Shown piece after piece: positions 1 to 8,225 of a stretch of 54,942 nt of DNA. Where the stretch lies: the NCBI RefSeq assembly GCF_002339505.1, contig NZ_DDJO01000011.1, positions 546 through 55,487 of the forward strand. Reading direction: 5' to 3'. The DNA is from Corynebacterium sp. UBA2622. Lineage in GTDB: Bacteria; Actinomycetota; Actinomycetes; Mycobacteriales; Mycobacteriaceae. The notes below the pieces were generated by a model. The model ran no database searches. It saw only the letters and a list, made by a program, of their open reading frames with translations, and was not told where the DNA came from. Position numbers and translations under genes: made by a program. Numbering within the stretch: the stretch's first letter is position 1; each line of letters begins with the position of its first letter.

Positions 1-1628
1 CCAAGGAGTTCAACACCATCGCCGTCGACGACGGCATCGCCATGGGTCACTCGGGCATGCTCTACTCCCTGCCCTCCCGCGAGATCATCTCCGATTCGGT
101 GGAGTACATGGTCAACGCCCACACCGTCGACGCCATGGTCTGCATCTCCAACTGCGACAAAATCACCCCGGGCATGCTCAACGCCGCGATGCGCCTGAAC
201 ATCCCGGCCGTCTTCGTCTCCGGCGGGCCGATGGAGGCGGGCAAGGCGATCTCCGTCGACGGCGTGACCAAGCCCAAGTCCGACCTCATCGACGCCATCT
301 CGCTCTCCGCCGACGAGAGCGTCTCCGACGCGCAGCTCGATGAGATCGCCAACAACGCCTGCCCCACCTGCGGCTCGTGCTCCGGCATGTTCACGGCCAA
401 CTCGATGAACTGCCTCACCGAGGCGCTCGGGCTCTCCCTGCCGGGCAACGGCACCACGCTGGCCACGCACACCGCGCGCCGGGAGTTGTTCGAGGAGGCC
501 GGGCGGGCCGTCGTCAAGCTGTGCGAGCGCTACTACGGCGAGGGCGACGAATCCGCGCTGCCGCGCAGCATCGCCACCCCCGAGGCGTTCCGCAACGCGA
601 TGGCGCTGGACATGGCGATGGGCGGGTCGACCAACACGATCCTGCACATTCTTGCCGCGGCCCAGGAGGGCGAGGTGGACTTCGACCTCGGGGACATCGA
701 CGAGCTGTCCCACCAGATCCCCTGCCTGTCCAAGGTGGCCCCCAACGGTGAGGCCCACGTGGAGGACGTGCACCGCGCCGGCGGCATCCCCGCCATCCTC
801 GGCGAGCTCAACCGCGCCGGCCTACTGAACAAGGACGTGCACTCGGTTGCCTACCCTTCGCTGGACGAGTGGCTCGCCGACTGGGACATCCGTGCCGAGA
901 ACCCGCTCGACCGGGCCGTGGAGCTCTACCACGCGGCCCCGGGCGGGCAGCGGACCACCAAGGCGTTCTCCCAGTCCGCGCGTTGGGAGTCGCTGGACAC
1001 CGACGCGGCCAACGGTGTGATCCACGATGTCGACCACCCCTTCACCTCGGACGGCGGCCTCGTGGTCCTGCGCGGCAACCTCGCGCCCGACGGGGCGATT
1101 CTCAAGACCGCCGGCGTCGAGGAGGGCCTGTGGGAGTTCTCCGGGCCCGCCCGCGTGGTGGACTCACAGGAGCAGGCCGTCTCCACCATCCTGGCCCGCG
1201 ACGTGCAGGAGGGTGAGGTCGTGGTGATCCGCTACGAGGGGCCCGCCGGCGGCCCGGGCATGCAGGAGATGCTCCACCCCACGTCCTTCCTCAAGGGTGC
1301 CGGCCTGGGCAAGAAGTGCGCGCTGATCACCGACGGGCGCTTCTCCGGCGGCACCTCCGGGCTCTCCATCGGCCACATCTCGCCCGAGGCGGCCCACGGC
1401 GGGCTCATCGGGCTCATCGAGAACGGCGACACCATCTCCATTTCCGTCTCCCGCCGCGAGCTGCGCCTCGACGTCGACGACGCGGAGATCGAGCGCCGGC
1501 GCGCCGCCATGGAGGCCAGCGAGCACCCGTGGACCCCGAACCGCACCCGCACGGTGTCCAAGGCTCTGCGCGCCTACGCCAGGATGGCGACGAGCGCGGA
1601 CAAGGGCGCCGTCAGGGTCGTCGATTAG
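1..1628 (+). CDS. ilvD: Dihydroxy-acid dehydratase, 5' end missing
   Basis: The enzyme dehydrates 2,3-dihydroxy-isovalerate and 2,3-dihydroxy-3-methylvalerate to the 2-keto acids, the third common step of valine and isoleucine synthesis. It is a cytosolic Fe-S enzyme. The frame is open from base 3 with no start, so the gene begins outside the window. Visible family marks are an early DGIAMGH segment, ISNCDKITPGM (iron-sulfur Cys), the CPTCGSCSGMF cluster segment, GGSTNT, and DGRFSGGTSG near the C terminus. The C-terminal end looks complete. A bidirectional hairpin terminator follows at 1662-1691. Identification is secure; only the N terminus cannot be judged. Confidence 0.97.
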   Translation, partial: KEFNTIAVDDGIAMGHSGMLYSLPSREIISDSVEYMVNAHTVDAMVCISNCDKITPGMLNAAMRLNIPAVFVSGGPMEAGKAISVDGVTKPKSDLIDAISLSADESVSDAQLDEIANNACPTCGSCSGMFTANSMNCLTEALGLSLPGNGTTLATHTARRELFEEAGRAVVKLCERYYGEGDESALPRSIATPEAFRNAMALDMAMGGSTNTILHILAAAQEGEVDFDLGDIDELSHQIPCLSKVAPNGEAHVEDVHRAGGIPAILGELNRAGLLNKDVHSVAYPSLDEWLADWDIRAENPLDRAVELYHAAPGGQRTTKAFSQSARWESLDTDAANGVIHDVDHPFTSDGGLVVLRGNLAPDGAILKTAGVEEGLWEFSGPARVVDSQEQAVSTILARDVQEGEVVVIRYEGPAGGPGMQEMLHPTSFLKGAGLGKKCALITDGRFSGGTSGLSIGHISPEAAHGGLIGLIENGDTISISVSRRELRLDVDDAEIERRRAAMEASEHPWTPNRTRTVSKALRAYARMATSADKGAVRVVD

Positions 1629-1661
1629 CTCCGCGCTTTACGACGCCCCCATTCGCGCACG

Positions 1662-1691
1662 AAAAAGGCCACCCCGGGCGGGGTGGCCTTT
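1662..1691. terminator. Bidirectional terminator between ilvD and the DoxX-family gene
   Basis: A 9-bp stem GGCCACCCC / GGGGTGGCC (1667-1675 and 1680-1688) has a 4-nt loop. It is preceded by five A and followed by TTT, so it can work in either direction between the two convergent genes. Confidence 0.85.
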
Positions 1692-1706
1692 GTGCTGCGC
1701 GGGGCC

Positions 1707-2708
1707 TTAGGCGAAGGGGTTGACGCCCGTGCCGAACCACCACATCAGCGCGGCGGCCGCGATGCCGAGGACGGCGAAGATCCACGAGCTGGCCAGCGGG
1801 CGGCGCGCCCAGCTGCGGCCCGCGTCGACGGCGTAGAAGCCCGGGCCGGTGAACTGCAGCGCCAGGCTCGCACCGAAGAGCAGGACCGGCAGCCACACGG
1901 AGGCGTCCCACTGCAGGGCGTTCGCACCGGTGCCGGACGCGGCGACGGCGTGCGCGGCGTTGAAACCGGTGGCGGCGACGGCCACCATCGCGGCGACCGG
2001 GCTGAGCAGCCCCAGGACCAGGAAGACGCCGGCGGCAAGCTCCAGGGTGGGCAGGACGACCGCGAGGACGTCGCCGTACGTGTAGCCAGAGAACGCGTCC
2101 TCCAGCCCGGTGATGCCGTCGGAGTTGCCGAGGCGGAAGAAGGTCTTCACGGCGTCGAGGATGAGGTAACCCCCCGTGACCAGGCGCAGGAGCAGCAGGC
2201 CGAAGTCGATGGTGCCCCGGCGGGCACGCGGTTCGGCGACGGCCACGGGTTCCGCCGGGTACGACTCCGGCTCCGCGCTGACCGGTTCGTAGGTGGTGGT
2301 CGCGTAGACGGTCTCGTGGGTCGTCTCCGGGACGGGGGCGGCCTCGCGGACGGGTGCGGGGGCGGCCTCGCGGACGACCGCATCGTTCCGGGAGGGTTCG
2401 GGGGCCGCGGAAGCGCTGGTCACGGTGCGGTCGAGGGCGACGGTTTCGTTGCGGTCGTCCGGGGTGCGCGCAGACTGGGCGCGCGTGTCGATGTATTCGG
2501 TGCGCTGCTCCTGGTCCGCGCGCGTACCCGCGCTGGCCGGGAAAACCTCGGTCGGGGCGGCTTTGCCGGTGCGCTGGTAAATGTCGGGGGTGGGGCCCGC
2601 GCCGGTAACCTTGCTGCTCCCGGAGGAGTCGCCGGAGGTGTAGGTGGGGACGCCGTCGAGGCCGTCGAAGTCGTCGGGGGTTACGTCTCGCCTATTTTTG
2701 CTGAACAT
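1707..2708 (-). CDS. DoxX-family membrane protein with long hydrophilic N-terminal region
   Basis: This is a 333-aa protein. Residues 1 to about 195 are hydrophilic and rich in Glu, Ala, Pro and Val, with repeated REAAP-type stretches. Residues from about 200 hold four predicted membrane segments of the DoxX type, starting at DFGLLLLRLVTGG and including ELAAGVFLVLGLLSP. DoxX-like proteins are small integral membrane proteins, some linked to redox balance, but the function here is unknown. The ATG at 2708 (MFSKNRRDV) was chosen over the longer open frame because a TAGATT hexamer lies 7 nt upstream, suggesting a leaderless mRNA. The linker-coding DNA at 2372-2460 carries the same terminal inverted repeats as the elements around the nuclease gene at 7436-8221. 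Confidence 0.8.
   Translation of the reverse strand: MFSKNRRDVTPDDFDGLDGVPTYTSGDSSGSSKVTGAGPTPDIYQRTGKAAPTEVFPASAGTRADQEQRTEYIDTRAQSARTPDDRNETVALDRTVTSASAAPEPSRNDAVVREAAPAPVREAAPVPETTHETVYATTTYEPVSAEPESYPAEPVAVAEPRARRGTIDFGLLLLRLVTGGYLILDAVKTFFRLGNSDGITGLEDAFSGYTYGDVLAVVLPTLELAAGVFLVLGLLSPVAAMVAVAATGFNAAHAVAASGTGANALQWDASVWLPVLLFGASLALQFTGPGFYAVDAGRSWARRPLASSWIFAVLGIAAAALMWWFGTGVNPFA
2372..2460 (+). repeat. Inverted-repeat-bounded element E0 (89 bp), inside the DoxX-family gene
   Basis: The left end reads GGACGACCGCATCG (from 2372) and the right end CGTTGCGGTCGTCC (to 2460), so the termini are inverted copies of each other with two mismatches over 14 bp. The left end differs from that of E4 (8481) at one base; the right end is identical to that of E4. 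The element lies in the variable hydrophilic linker of the coding region and keeps the reading frame. It could partly reflect Asp-Asp and Val-Val codon use. Confidence 0.45.
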
Positions 2709-2715
2709 GCTGTTG

Positions 2716-2721
2716 AATCTA
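2716..2721 (-). promoter_or_regulatory. -10 hexamer TAGATT of the DoxX-family gene
   Basis: TAGATT is followed by 7 nt and the ATG at 2708, the spacing expected for a leaderless transcript. No Shine-Dalgarno sequence precedes the start. Confidence 0.5.
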
Positions 2722-2776
2722 TGCGAGGTCGGCAGCCCACGCGGTGAGCGCGCCCGGCGTGGCCCCAAGTTTTTTG

Positions 2777-2805
2777 TTGACACTTCACCGATGTCCGACC
2801 ATCCT
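2777..2805 (+). promoter_or_regulatory. Promoter of the xi-class transferase gene
   Basis: TTGACA (2777-2782) is a perfect -35 match. The matching -10 at 17-nt spacing is CATCCT (2800-2805), which is weak. The ATG at 2812 follows 6 nt later, which suggests leaderless initiation. Confidence 0.5.
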
Positions 2806-2811
2806 GGAACC

Positions 2812-3885
2812 ATGAACACACCCAACCCCGCCCGCAACGCCGCCCCCGAGGGCGCATTCGAGCGCGACACCACCTACATCGAGGACAGGATCGTCGCCTC
2901 CGTCGCCCCCGGTTCCCCGCCGCGCCAGCTTGACGACGCCACCTCCCTCTGGCCCGTCGAGCCCCACCGCTACCGGCTGATGGCCGCCCGGGCCTGCCCG
3001 TGGGCCCACCGGGCGGTGATCACCCGGCGCCTCTTGGGCCTCGAGGACGCGATCTCCCTCGGGCTGGCCGGGCCCACCCACGACGCGGACTCCTGGGTCT
3101 TCAGCCTCGACCCCGGCGGCGTCGACCCCGCCACGGGGCTGCACCGCCTGAAGGACGCCTACGAGAACCGCTTCCCCGGCTACGCGCGGGGAATCACCGT
3201 CCCGGCGGTCGTCGAGGTCGCCGGGGCCGACTCGCGCGTGGTGACCAACTCCTTCGCCACGATTCCCGTCGACTTCAACAACGAGTGGCGCGCCTTCCAC
3301 CGCCCCGGTGCGCCCGACCTCTACCCGGAGGAGCTCCGCCCCGAGATCGACCGCGTCGCTCAGCGCGTGTACGAGGACGTGAACAACGGCGTCTACCGCT
3401 GCGGCTTCACCCGGGACCAGTCCGCCTACGAGGACGCCTACGCGCGCCTGTGGGACACGCTCGACTGGCTCGAGCGGCGCCTCTCCTCGCGCCGCTACCT
3501 CGTCGGCGAGCACATCACCCTCGCCGACATCTACCTCTACCCCACCCTCGTCCGCTTCGACCCCGTCTACGTGGGCCACTTCAAGGCCTCCCGCAACCGC
3601 ATCGCGCAGATGCCCAACCTCGCCGGATATCTCCGCGAGCTCTATCAGCTCCCCGGCTTCGGCGACACTACCGACTTCACCGAGATCAAGCAGCACTATT
3701 ACGTCACCCACCAGGAGATCAACCCCTCGCAGATCGTGCCCGTCGGCCCCGACATGTCGTGGCTTGCCGACGACCACGGCCGCGGCCGCCTCGGCGGCTC
3801 CCCTTTCGCGCCGGGGGTGAGCCTCCCGGAGCCGGTGCGGCCGGGCGAGGAGGTGAAGAACCCGGAGGCATGGGAGGGGCGTTGA
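2812..3885 (+). CDS. Xi-class glutathione S-transferase-like protein (glutathionyl/mycothiol-type hydroquinone reductase family)
   Basis: This is a 357-aa cytosolic protein of the ECM4/YqjG (xi) family, whose members reductively remove a thiol cofactor from quinone conjugates using one catalytic Cys. The family active-site segment CPWAHR is present in the N-terminal thioredoxin-like domain. An all-helical C-terminal GST domain carries the typical segment LVGEHITLADIYLYPTLVRF. Corynebacteria lack glutathione and use mycothiol, so the cofactor is probably mycothiol (inference). The start at 2812 is preferred over an in-frame ATG at 2791 because the latter would lie inside the -35 to -10 spacer. 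The gene diverges from the DoxX-family gene. Confidence 0.85.
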   Translation: MNTPNPARNAAPEGAFERDTTYIEDRIVASVAPGSPPRQLDDATSLWPVEPHRYRLMAARACPWAHRAVITRRLLGLEDAISLGLAGPTHDADSWVFSLDPGGVDPATGLHRLKDAYENRFPGYARGITVPAVVEVAGADSRVVTNSFATIPVDFNNEWRAFHRPGAPDLYPEELRPEIDRVAQRVYEDVNNGVYRCGFTRDQSAYEDAYARLWDTLDWLERRLSSRRYLVGEHITLADIYLYPTLVRFDPVYVGHFKASRNRIAQMPNLAGYLRELYQLPGFGDTTDFTEIKQHYYVTHQEINPSQIVPVGPDMSWLADDHGRGRLGGSPFAPGVSLPEPVRPGEEVKNPEAWEGR

Positions 3886-3917
3886 TAAGCGCGCTCACAG
3901 ATACGGCAGGGTTTTGT

Positions 3918-3923
3918 TATTCT
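3918..3923 (+). promoter_or_regulatory. Candidate -10 (TATTCT) for the YkvI-like gene
   Basis: This AT-rich hexamer lies about 40 nt upstream of the ATG at 3962. It would give a short leader that includes an AGGA Shine-Dalgarno at 3952-3955. No convincing -35 was seen. Confidence 0.3.
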
Positions 3924-3961
3924 CTACAACCGTTGCTTTTCGGACCTACACAGGACGTGAT

Positions 3962-5368
3962 ATGAGAAAATCCCTAACGGTCGCCCTCGCCTTTGTCGGC
4001 CTTCTGGTCGGCGCCGGTTTCGCCTCGGGGCAGGAAACCATCCAGTACTTCCTCGCGTACGGTTACTGGGGCATCGTCGGGGCCATCATCGCCGGCATCA
4101 TCATCGTCATCGTCGGCGCCTCCCTGTTCCAGCTGGGCTCCTACTACCTCGCGGACGACCACAGCGCGGTGTTCCGCCGCGTCTCCAGCCCCATCGTCTC
4201 CACCTTCATGGACGTGGCGACGATGCTCACGCTGTTCTCGATCGGCTTCGTGATGATCGCCGGCGCCGGGTCCAACCTGGAACAGCAGTTCGGCTTCCCC
4301 ACCTGGGTCGGCGCGGTCATCATGACGGTGTTGCTGCTCCTGTCGGGCCTGTTGGACGTCGACAAGCTTACGAACGTGATCTCCATCATCACGCCCTTCC
4401 TCATCCTCTCGGTGCTCGGCGCGCTGGTGGTGACCATCCTGCACATGCCCGACAACATCGGCGGGCTCAACGAGCTGGCCATGCAGAACACCCCGGCCGG
4501 GGGCGTGTTCAACAACTGGCTGCTCTCCGCGCTGAACTACGCCTCGCTGTGCATCATCATGGCCGTCTCGATGATCCTCGTCATCGCGGGCTCGCAGCTC
4601 AACCCGCGCGAGGCGGGTGTAGGCGGGCTCGTCGGCGGCATGCTCTTCGCCACCCTGCTGGTCACCCTCGTGTTCATCATCTTCATGAACATGGAGGGCG
4701 TTTACGGGGCTGACTTCCCGCTGCTCAAGGTCTTCGACAACATGCACCCCGCAGTCGGCATCGTCGTCGCGATCGTGATTTACCTGATGGTGTACAACAC
4801 CGCCGTCGGCATGTTCTACGCCATGGCGCGCCGTCTGACGCACTCGAACCCGGAGCGCTTCCGTCCCGTCTACTTCACCGTGGTGCTCGTCGGCTTCGCC
4901 CTGTCCTTCATCGGCTTCGCCAGCCTCATCGGCTGGGTCTACCCCGTCCTGGGTTACCTGGGCATGGCGCTGATCGTCGTTATGGTCGGCTCCTGGTTCC
5001 AGGGCCGCGTACGCATCCGCGGGGAGACGCGCCGCCGCGAGCGCCTCGCCGAGCTCGCCGAGGCCGCCCTCGACCCCGCCGAGGAGCTCACGCCCGAGCT
5101 TCGCGACGAGGTGGAGGAGCTCGTGGTGGAGTCGCACGTCGACGAGACCCACCTCTGGCAGTCCGTGCAGGAGGAGGTCGCCGCGGACCTCGATGCCGAC
5201 CCGGAGAGCGAGTTCTCCCTGGAGGAGACCCCGGCGCTCGACCCCGAGGCCGATGAATACGAGGGCGCCCCGGAGCCACCGAGCGAGGAGGCGCCGATCA
5301 ACTGGAAGGCGTACGAGGAGATGTACGAGACCGGTTCCTTCCCCGCGGTCAAGCCGGAGGAGAAGTAA
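3962..5368 (+). CDS. YkvI-like polytopic membrane protein with acidic C-terminal tail
   Basis: This is a 468-aa protein. Residues 1 to about 345 contain around ten hydrophobic segments and begin with the GAGFASGQE motif typical of the YkvI family (COG3949), which is related to LeuT-fold amino-acid transporters; no substrate is established. Residues from about 350 to the end form a highly charged, Glu/Asp-rich hydrophilic tail of about 120 residues that is probably cytoplasmic. The ATG at 3962 has an AGGA ribosome site 6 nt upstream. The gene stands alone: transferase gene upstream, terminator at 5374-5407, and convergent gatB beyond it. Confidence 0.8.
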   Translation: MRKSLTVALAFVGLLVGAGFASGQETIQYFLAYGYWGIVGAIIAGIIIVIVGASLFQLGSYYLADDHSAVFRRVSSPIVSTFMDVATMLTLFSIGFVMIAGAGSNLEQQFGFPTWVGAVIMTVLLLLSGLLDVDKLTNVISIITPFLILSVLGALVVTILHMPDNIGGLNELAMQNTPAGGVFNNWLLSALNYASLCIIMAVSMILVIAGSQLNPREAGVGGLVGGMLFATLLVTLVFIIFMNMEGVYGADFPLLKVFDNMHPAVGIVVAIVIYLMVYNTAVGMFYAMARRLTHSNPERFRPVYFTVVLVGFALSFIGFASLIGWVYPVLGYLGMALIVVMVGSWFQGRVRIRGETRRRERLAELAEAALDPAEELTPELRDEVEELVVESHVDETHLWQSVQEEVAADLDADPESEFSLEETPALDPEADEYEGAPEPPSEEAPINWKAYEEMYETGSFPAVKPEEK

Positions 5369-5373
5369 GGAGA

Positions 5374-5407
5374 AGGGCCGCCCCCGCTGCGGGGGACGGC
5401 CCTTTTT
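5374..5407 (+). terminator. Rho-independent terminator after the YkvI-like gene
   Basis: A long stem AGGGCCG-CCCCC / GGGGG-A-CGGCCCT with loop GCTGC is followed by a T-run on the + strand. It also separates the convergent gatB gene. Confidence 0.9.
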
Positions 5408-5419
5408 CTATGCCGGTAT

Positions 5420-6919
5420 CTAGGCCAGCTTCTCGGCGATGAGCTTGTTCACCTGACCCGGGTCCGCCTTGCCCTGCGTCGCCTTCATCACCGCACCCAC
5501 GATCGCGCCGGTGACCTTCTTGTTGCCCGCACGGTACTTCTCGACGATATCCGGGTTGGCCGCCAGCGCCTCGTCGACAGCCTTCTCAATCGCCCCGTCA
5601 TCGCGCACGACCTGCAACCCGCGGGCCTGGACGACCTCGTCGACGCTGCCTTCCCCGGCGATGACGCCGTCGATGGCCTGGCGGCCCAGCTTGGTGGTCA
5701 GGGAGCCCTCCTTGACGAGCTCCACCACCCGGGCGACATCCTTCGGCTCGACGCCCACGGCATCGAGGTCCTTGCCCAGCTCGTTCGCCTTGGACATGAT
5801 GTACGACACCCACCAGGCGCGCGCCTCGTCCGGGGTCGTGCCAGCCTCGACGGTATCAACCACGAGGTCGAGTGCGCCGGCGTTGACGAGGTCACGGAAC
5901 TCGTTCTCCGGCAGCTTCCACTCCTCCTGGATGCGGGCGCGGCGGACCCACGGAAGCTCCGGGAGGGTCTGACGGATCTCCTCCACCCACTCCGGCTTCG
6001 CGATCACCGGCGGCAGGTCGGGATCGTTGAAGTAGCGGTAGTCGCTGGCCTCCTCCTTCGGGCGGCCCTTCGAGGTCGACCCGTCCTTCTCCTGGTAGTG
6101 GCGGGTTTCCTGCACGATTTCCTCGCCGTTTTCCAGCGCGCGCGCTTGGCGCATCATTTCGAAACGCACCGCCTGCTCCACCGACTTCAGCGAGTTGATG
6201 TTCTTTGTCTCCGTGCGCGTGCCGAACTTCTCCCGTCCGATCGGGCGCAGGGACACGTTCGCGTCACAGCGCATCGAGCCCTGGTCCATGCGGGCGTCGG
6301 AGACACCGAGGGCCTTGACCAGCTCGCGCAGCGCGCCTACATACGCCTTGGCCACCTCGGGCGCGCGCTCTCCGGCCCCGATGATCGGCTTGGTGACGAT
6401 CTCGATCAGTGGCACGCCGGCCCTGTTGCAGTCCACCAGGGAGGCGGTGGCCCCGGAGATGCGCCCCGACGACGACCCGAGGTGCGTCAGCTTGCCCGTG
6501 TCCTCCTCCATGTGCGCGCGCTCGATCTCCACGCGCCATTCGGTGCCGTCCTCGAGGACAACGTCGAGGTATCCGTCGTAGGCGATGGGCTCGTCGTACT
6601 GCGAAATCTGGTAGTTCTTCGGCTGATCCGGGTAGAAGTAGTTCTTGCGCGCGAAGCGGGAGCGCTCCGCGATGGAGCAGTTGAGCGCAAGGCCGATCTT
6701 GATCGCCCACTCGACACCCTTCGCGTTGACCACCGGGAGGGCACCCGGCAGCCCCAGCGAAACGGGGTCGATGTTGGTGTTCGGTTCCGCGCCGAAGTGT
6801 GCGGAGGACGAGGAAAACATCTTGGTTTCCGTCCCCAGCTCGACGTGCACCTCCAGACCCATCACGGGGTCGTATTTCTCCAGTACCTCGTCGTAATCCA
6901 TCAGGTCGTAGGCAGTCAT
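5420..6919 (-). CDS. gatB: Aspartyl/glutamyl-tRNA amidotransferase subunit B
   Basis: GatB is the tRNA-binding kinase-like subunit of GatCAB, which converts Glu-tRNA(Gln) and/or Asp-tRNA(Asn) to the amidated forms. The protein is 499 aa. It has the family opening VMGLEVHVELGTETKMFS and the segments NYFYPDQPKNYQISQYDEP and ADYRYFNDPDLPP-like (ASDYRYFNDPDLPP here), with a C-terminal YqeY-like helical domain ending IVGAVMKATQGKADPGQVN. The ATG at 6919 lies 7 nt after a TACACT hexamer, so the mRNA is probably leaderless; an in-frame ATG at 6925 directly abuts the hexamer and is less likely. gatA and gatC are not adjacent (11899-13683). Confidence 0.96.
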   Translation of the reverse strand: MTAYDLMDYDEVLEKYDPVMGLEVHVELGTETKMFSSSSAHFGAEPNTNIDPVSLGLPGALPVVNAKGVEWAIKIGLALNCSIAERSRFARKNYFYPDQPKNYQISQYDEPIAYDGYLDVVLEDGTEWRVEIERAHMEEDTGKLTHLGSSSGRISGATASLVDCNRAGVPLIEIVTKPIIGAGERAPEVAKAYVGALRELVKALGVSDARMDQGSMRCDANVSLRPIGREKFGTRTETKNINSLKSVEQAVRFEMMRQARALENGEEIVQETRHYQEKDGSTSKGRPKEEASDYRYFNDPDLPPVIAKPEWVEEIRQTLPELPWVRRARIQEEWKLPENEFRDLVNAGALDLVVDTVEAGTTPDEARAWWVSYIMSKANELGKDLDAVGVEPKDVARVVELVKEGSLTTKLGRQAIDGVIAGEGSVDEVVQARGLQVVRDDGAIEKAVDEALAANPDIVEKYRAGNKKVTGAIVGAVMKATQGKADPGQVNKLIAEKLA

Positions 6920-6926
6920 GCGCATC

Positions 6927-6932
6927 AGTGTA
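6927..6932 (-). promoter_or_regulatory. -10 hexamer TACACT of gatB
   Basis: TACACT is followed by 7 nt and the ATG at 6919, so transcription probably starts at the initiation codon. Confidence 0.55.
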
Positions 6933-6994
6933 GTTCGCCGCGCCGCCTGGACGGCGCGTGGGGTTTGGCGGGTGCGCGAGAGACGGGGCGGGTT

Positions 6995-7073
6995 GGACGA
7001 CCGCTTTGGATTTTTGTCCCATTGGTTGCGGGTGACCTGGTCCTTTGCTGCCGCCATCGCGGAGTGGTCGTCC
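6995..7073 (-). repeat. Inverted-repeat-bounded element E1 (79 bp)
   Basis: The ends on the + strand are GGACGACCGC (6995-7004) and GTGGTCGTCC (7064-7073). Read on the minus strand, the element runs from the CAC-type end (GGACGACCAC) to the GCG-type end. The CAC end therefore faces the nuclease gene. Its length equals that of E2. Confidence 0.7.
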
Positions 7074-7157
7074 GGGGCGGGTGCGGCGGGGCGCGGCAGG
7101 CGCGGGGCGGGTGTGGCAGGCGCGGGCTGCACCGCGGTCGGCCGGATTCTGCGGCCG

Positions 7158-7236
7158 GGTCGACCGCAACGCTTTCGGGTCACATGCGTAACCGCCCACC
7201 TGGGGGTATTCCCCGGATGGGGCAAAGTGGTCGTCC
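7158..7236 (-). repeat. Inverted-repeat-bounded element E2 (79 bp)
   Basis: The ends on the + strand are GGTCGACCGC (7158-7167, one mismatch to the consensus) and GTGGTCGTCC (7227-7236). The inner GCAACGC after the left end matches the GCGTTGC end of E3 and E4. It has the same length and orientation as E1, with the CAC end facing the nuclease gene. Confidence 0.65.
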
Positions 7237-7435
7237 AGGTTACTCCCGCAAGGCGTGGCACGGGCTGCGCGGGGAGCCGAGTGGCAGACCAGTGCCCAGC
7301 GCAACCGGGTGTCGGCGCGCAAACGACCCGCCGGGGCCCGGGAGCGTAGCGCGCGGGCGGGAGTGCAGGGGCACTAAGGCGGGGATGTGCGGGAAAGGTG
7401 TGGGGCGGGTTGGGGTGGGCGTCGTGAAGCGGTGG

Positions 7436-8221
7436 TTACGTGAACCCCGTGAGCTCGAGCGCGGCCGCGACCATGCCGACAATGGAGCCGTTCTTGACGT
7501 CCTCCCACTCCGCCCGGATGAGCAGTTGCCTGCCGTTCATGAGCCAGCGCTCCCGGATGCGTTCCTCGTGGGTGACCACGTCCCAGTTATCGAGGGATTT
7601 GCTGCGGCCGTCCCACTCGATGACGATGCAGTCGTTGATGACCAGGTCCGACCTGCCGTTGCGGCGCATTCCCCAGGAGTCGTGGTAGATGAAGGGCACC
7701 TGCTGGCGGATGGTGTGCACGCCGGGGAGCCCGGCGCTCAGGATGGCATCGCGGCCCAGGGTTTCGAGGGGGCTTTCGCTGCCCTCGGCGGCGTAGTCGA
7801 TCAGGCGGCGGAAGCCGCGCACGCCCTGCGACTGCGGGAGGTCACGCGCCCAGCTGCGCAGGAGCTCCTTGGAGACGTCAGGGCGCTGGAGAGCGGACTC
7901 GATCGAGACAAGGGCGGGGAGGCGGCCGTGGTAGCGGTAGGTGTCGAAGAGCGCCATGATCAGCGAGGTCATGGTGATGCCGTGATTGCGGACGATGTGG
8001 GATTCGTCGAGACGGCCGCTGTGGTAGACGAAGCCGGGGCGCCACCGCCCGCGACCCTTGGCGCGTGTCCGCCCCAGCAGGACAAGGTCTATCTTCTTGA
8101 CCCAGTCCAGCGTCTTGATTCCCAGCACTCGCAGCGCCGCGGGCCCAGTGAGCACGGCCGTGCGCCGGTGCCCGTACAAGCTCCTGATCAGCGCAATTTC
8201 GCGCTCCCCCGTGTACCCCAT
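7436..8221 (-). CDS. DUF559-type (Vsr-like) nuclease-fold protein with AbiEi-like N-terminal region
   Basis: This is a 261-aa protein. The C-terminal third has the DUF559/Vsr-like PD-(D/E)XK pattern: SESPLE (E153), then RSDLVIND (D192), then VIEWDG (E202, D204). The N-terminal part (TGPAALRVLGI, YHSGRL, then a TSL-I-ALFD segment) resembles the region preceding this domain in many actinobacterial proteins and is related to AbiEi-type antitoxins. Nuclease activity is inferred from the fold only; no target is known. The ATG at 8221 lies 6 nt after an extended -10, so the mRNA is probably leaderless. The gene stands alone and is flanked on both sides by elements E1-E5. No terminator was seen downstream. 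Confidence 0.75.
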   Translation of the reverse strand: MGYTGEREIALIRSLYGHRRTAVLTGPAALRVLGIKTLDWVKKIDLVLLGRTRAKGRGRWRPGFVYHSGRLDESHIVRNHGITMTSLIMALFDTYRYHGRLPALVSIESALQRPDVSKELLRSWARDLPQSQGVRGFRRLIDYAAEGSESPLETLGRDAILSAGLPGVHTIRQQVPFIYHDSWGMRRNGRSDLVINDCIVIEWDGRSKSLDNWDVVTHEERIRERWLMNGRQLLIRAEWEDVKNGSIVGMVAAALELTGFT

Positions 8222-8225
8222 GCAC

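Larger units (their letters stand above)
6920..7435. other. Gene-free stretch with two repeat elements
   Basis: This 516-bp stretch lies between gatB and the nuclease gene. It holds the gatB promoter at its left edge and elements E1 and E2. The remaining ~200 bp up to 7435 is G-rich on the + strand. No plausible coding frame, RNA gene or terminator was recognised there. Confidence 0.6.
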
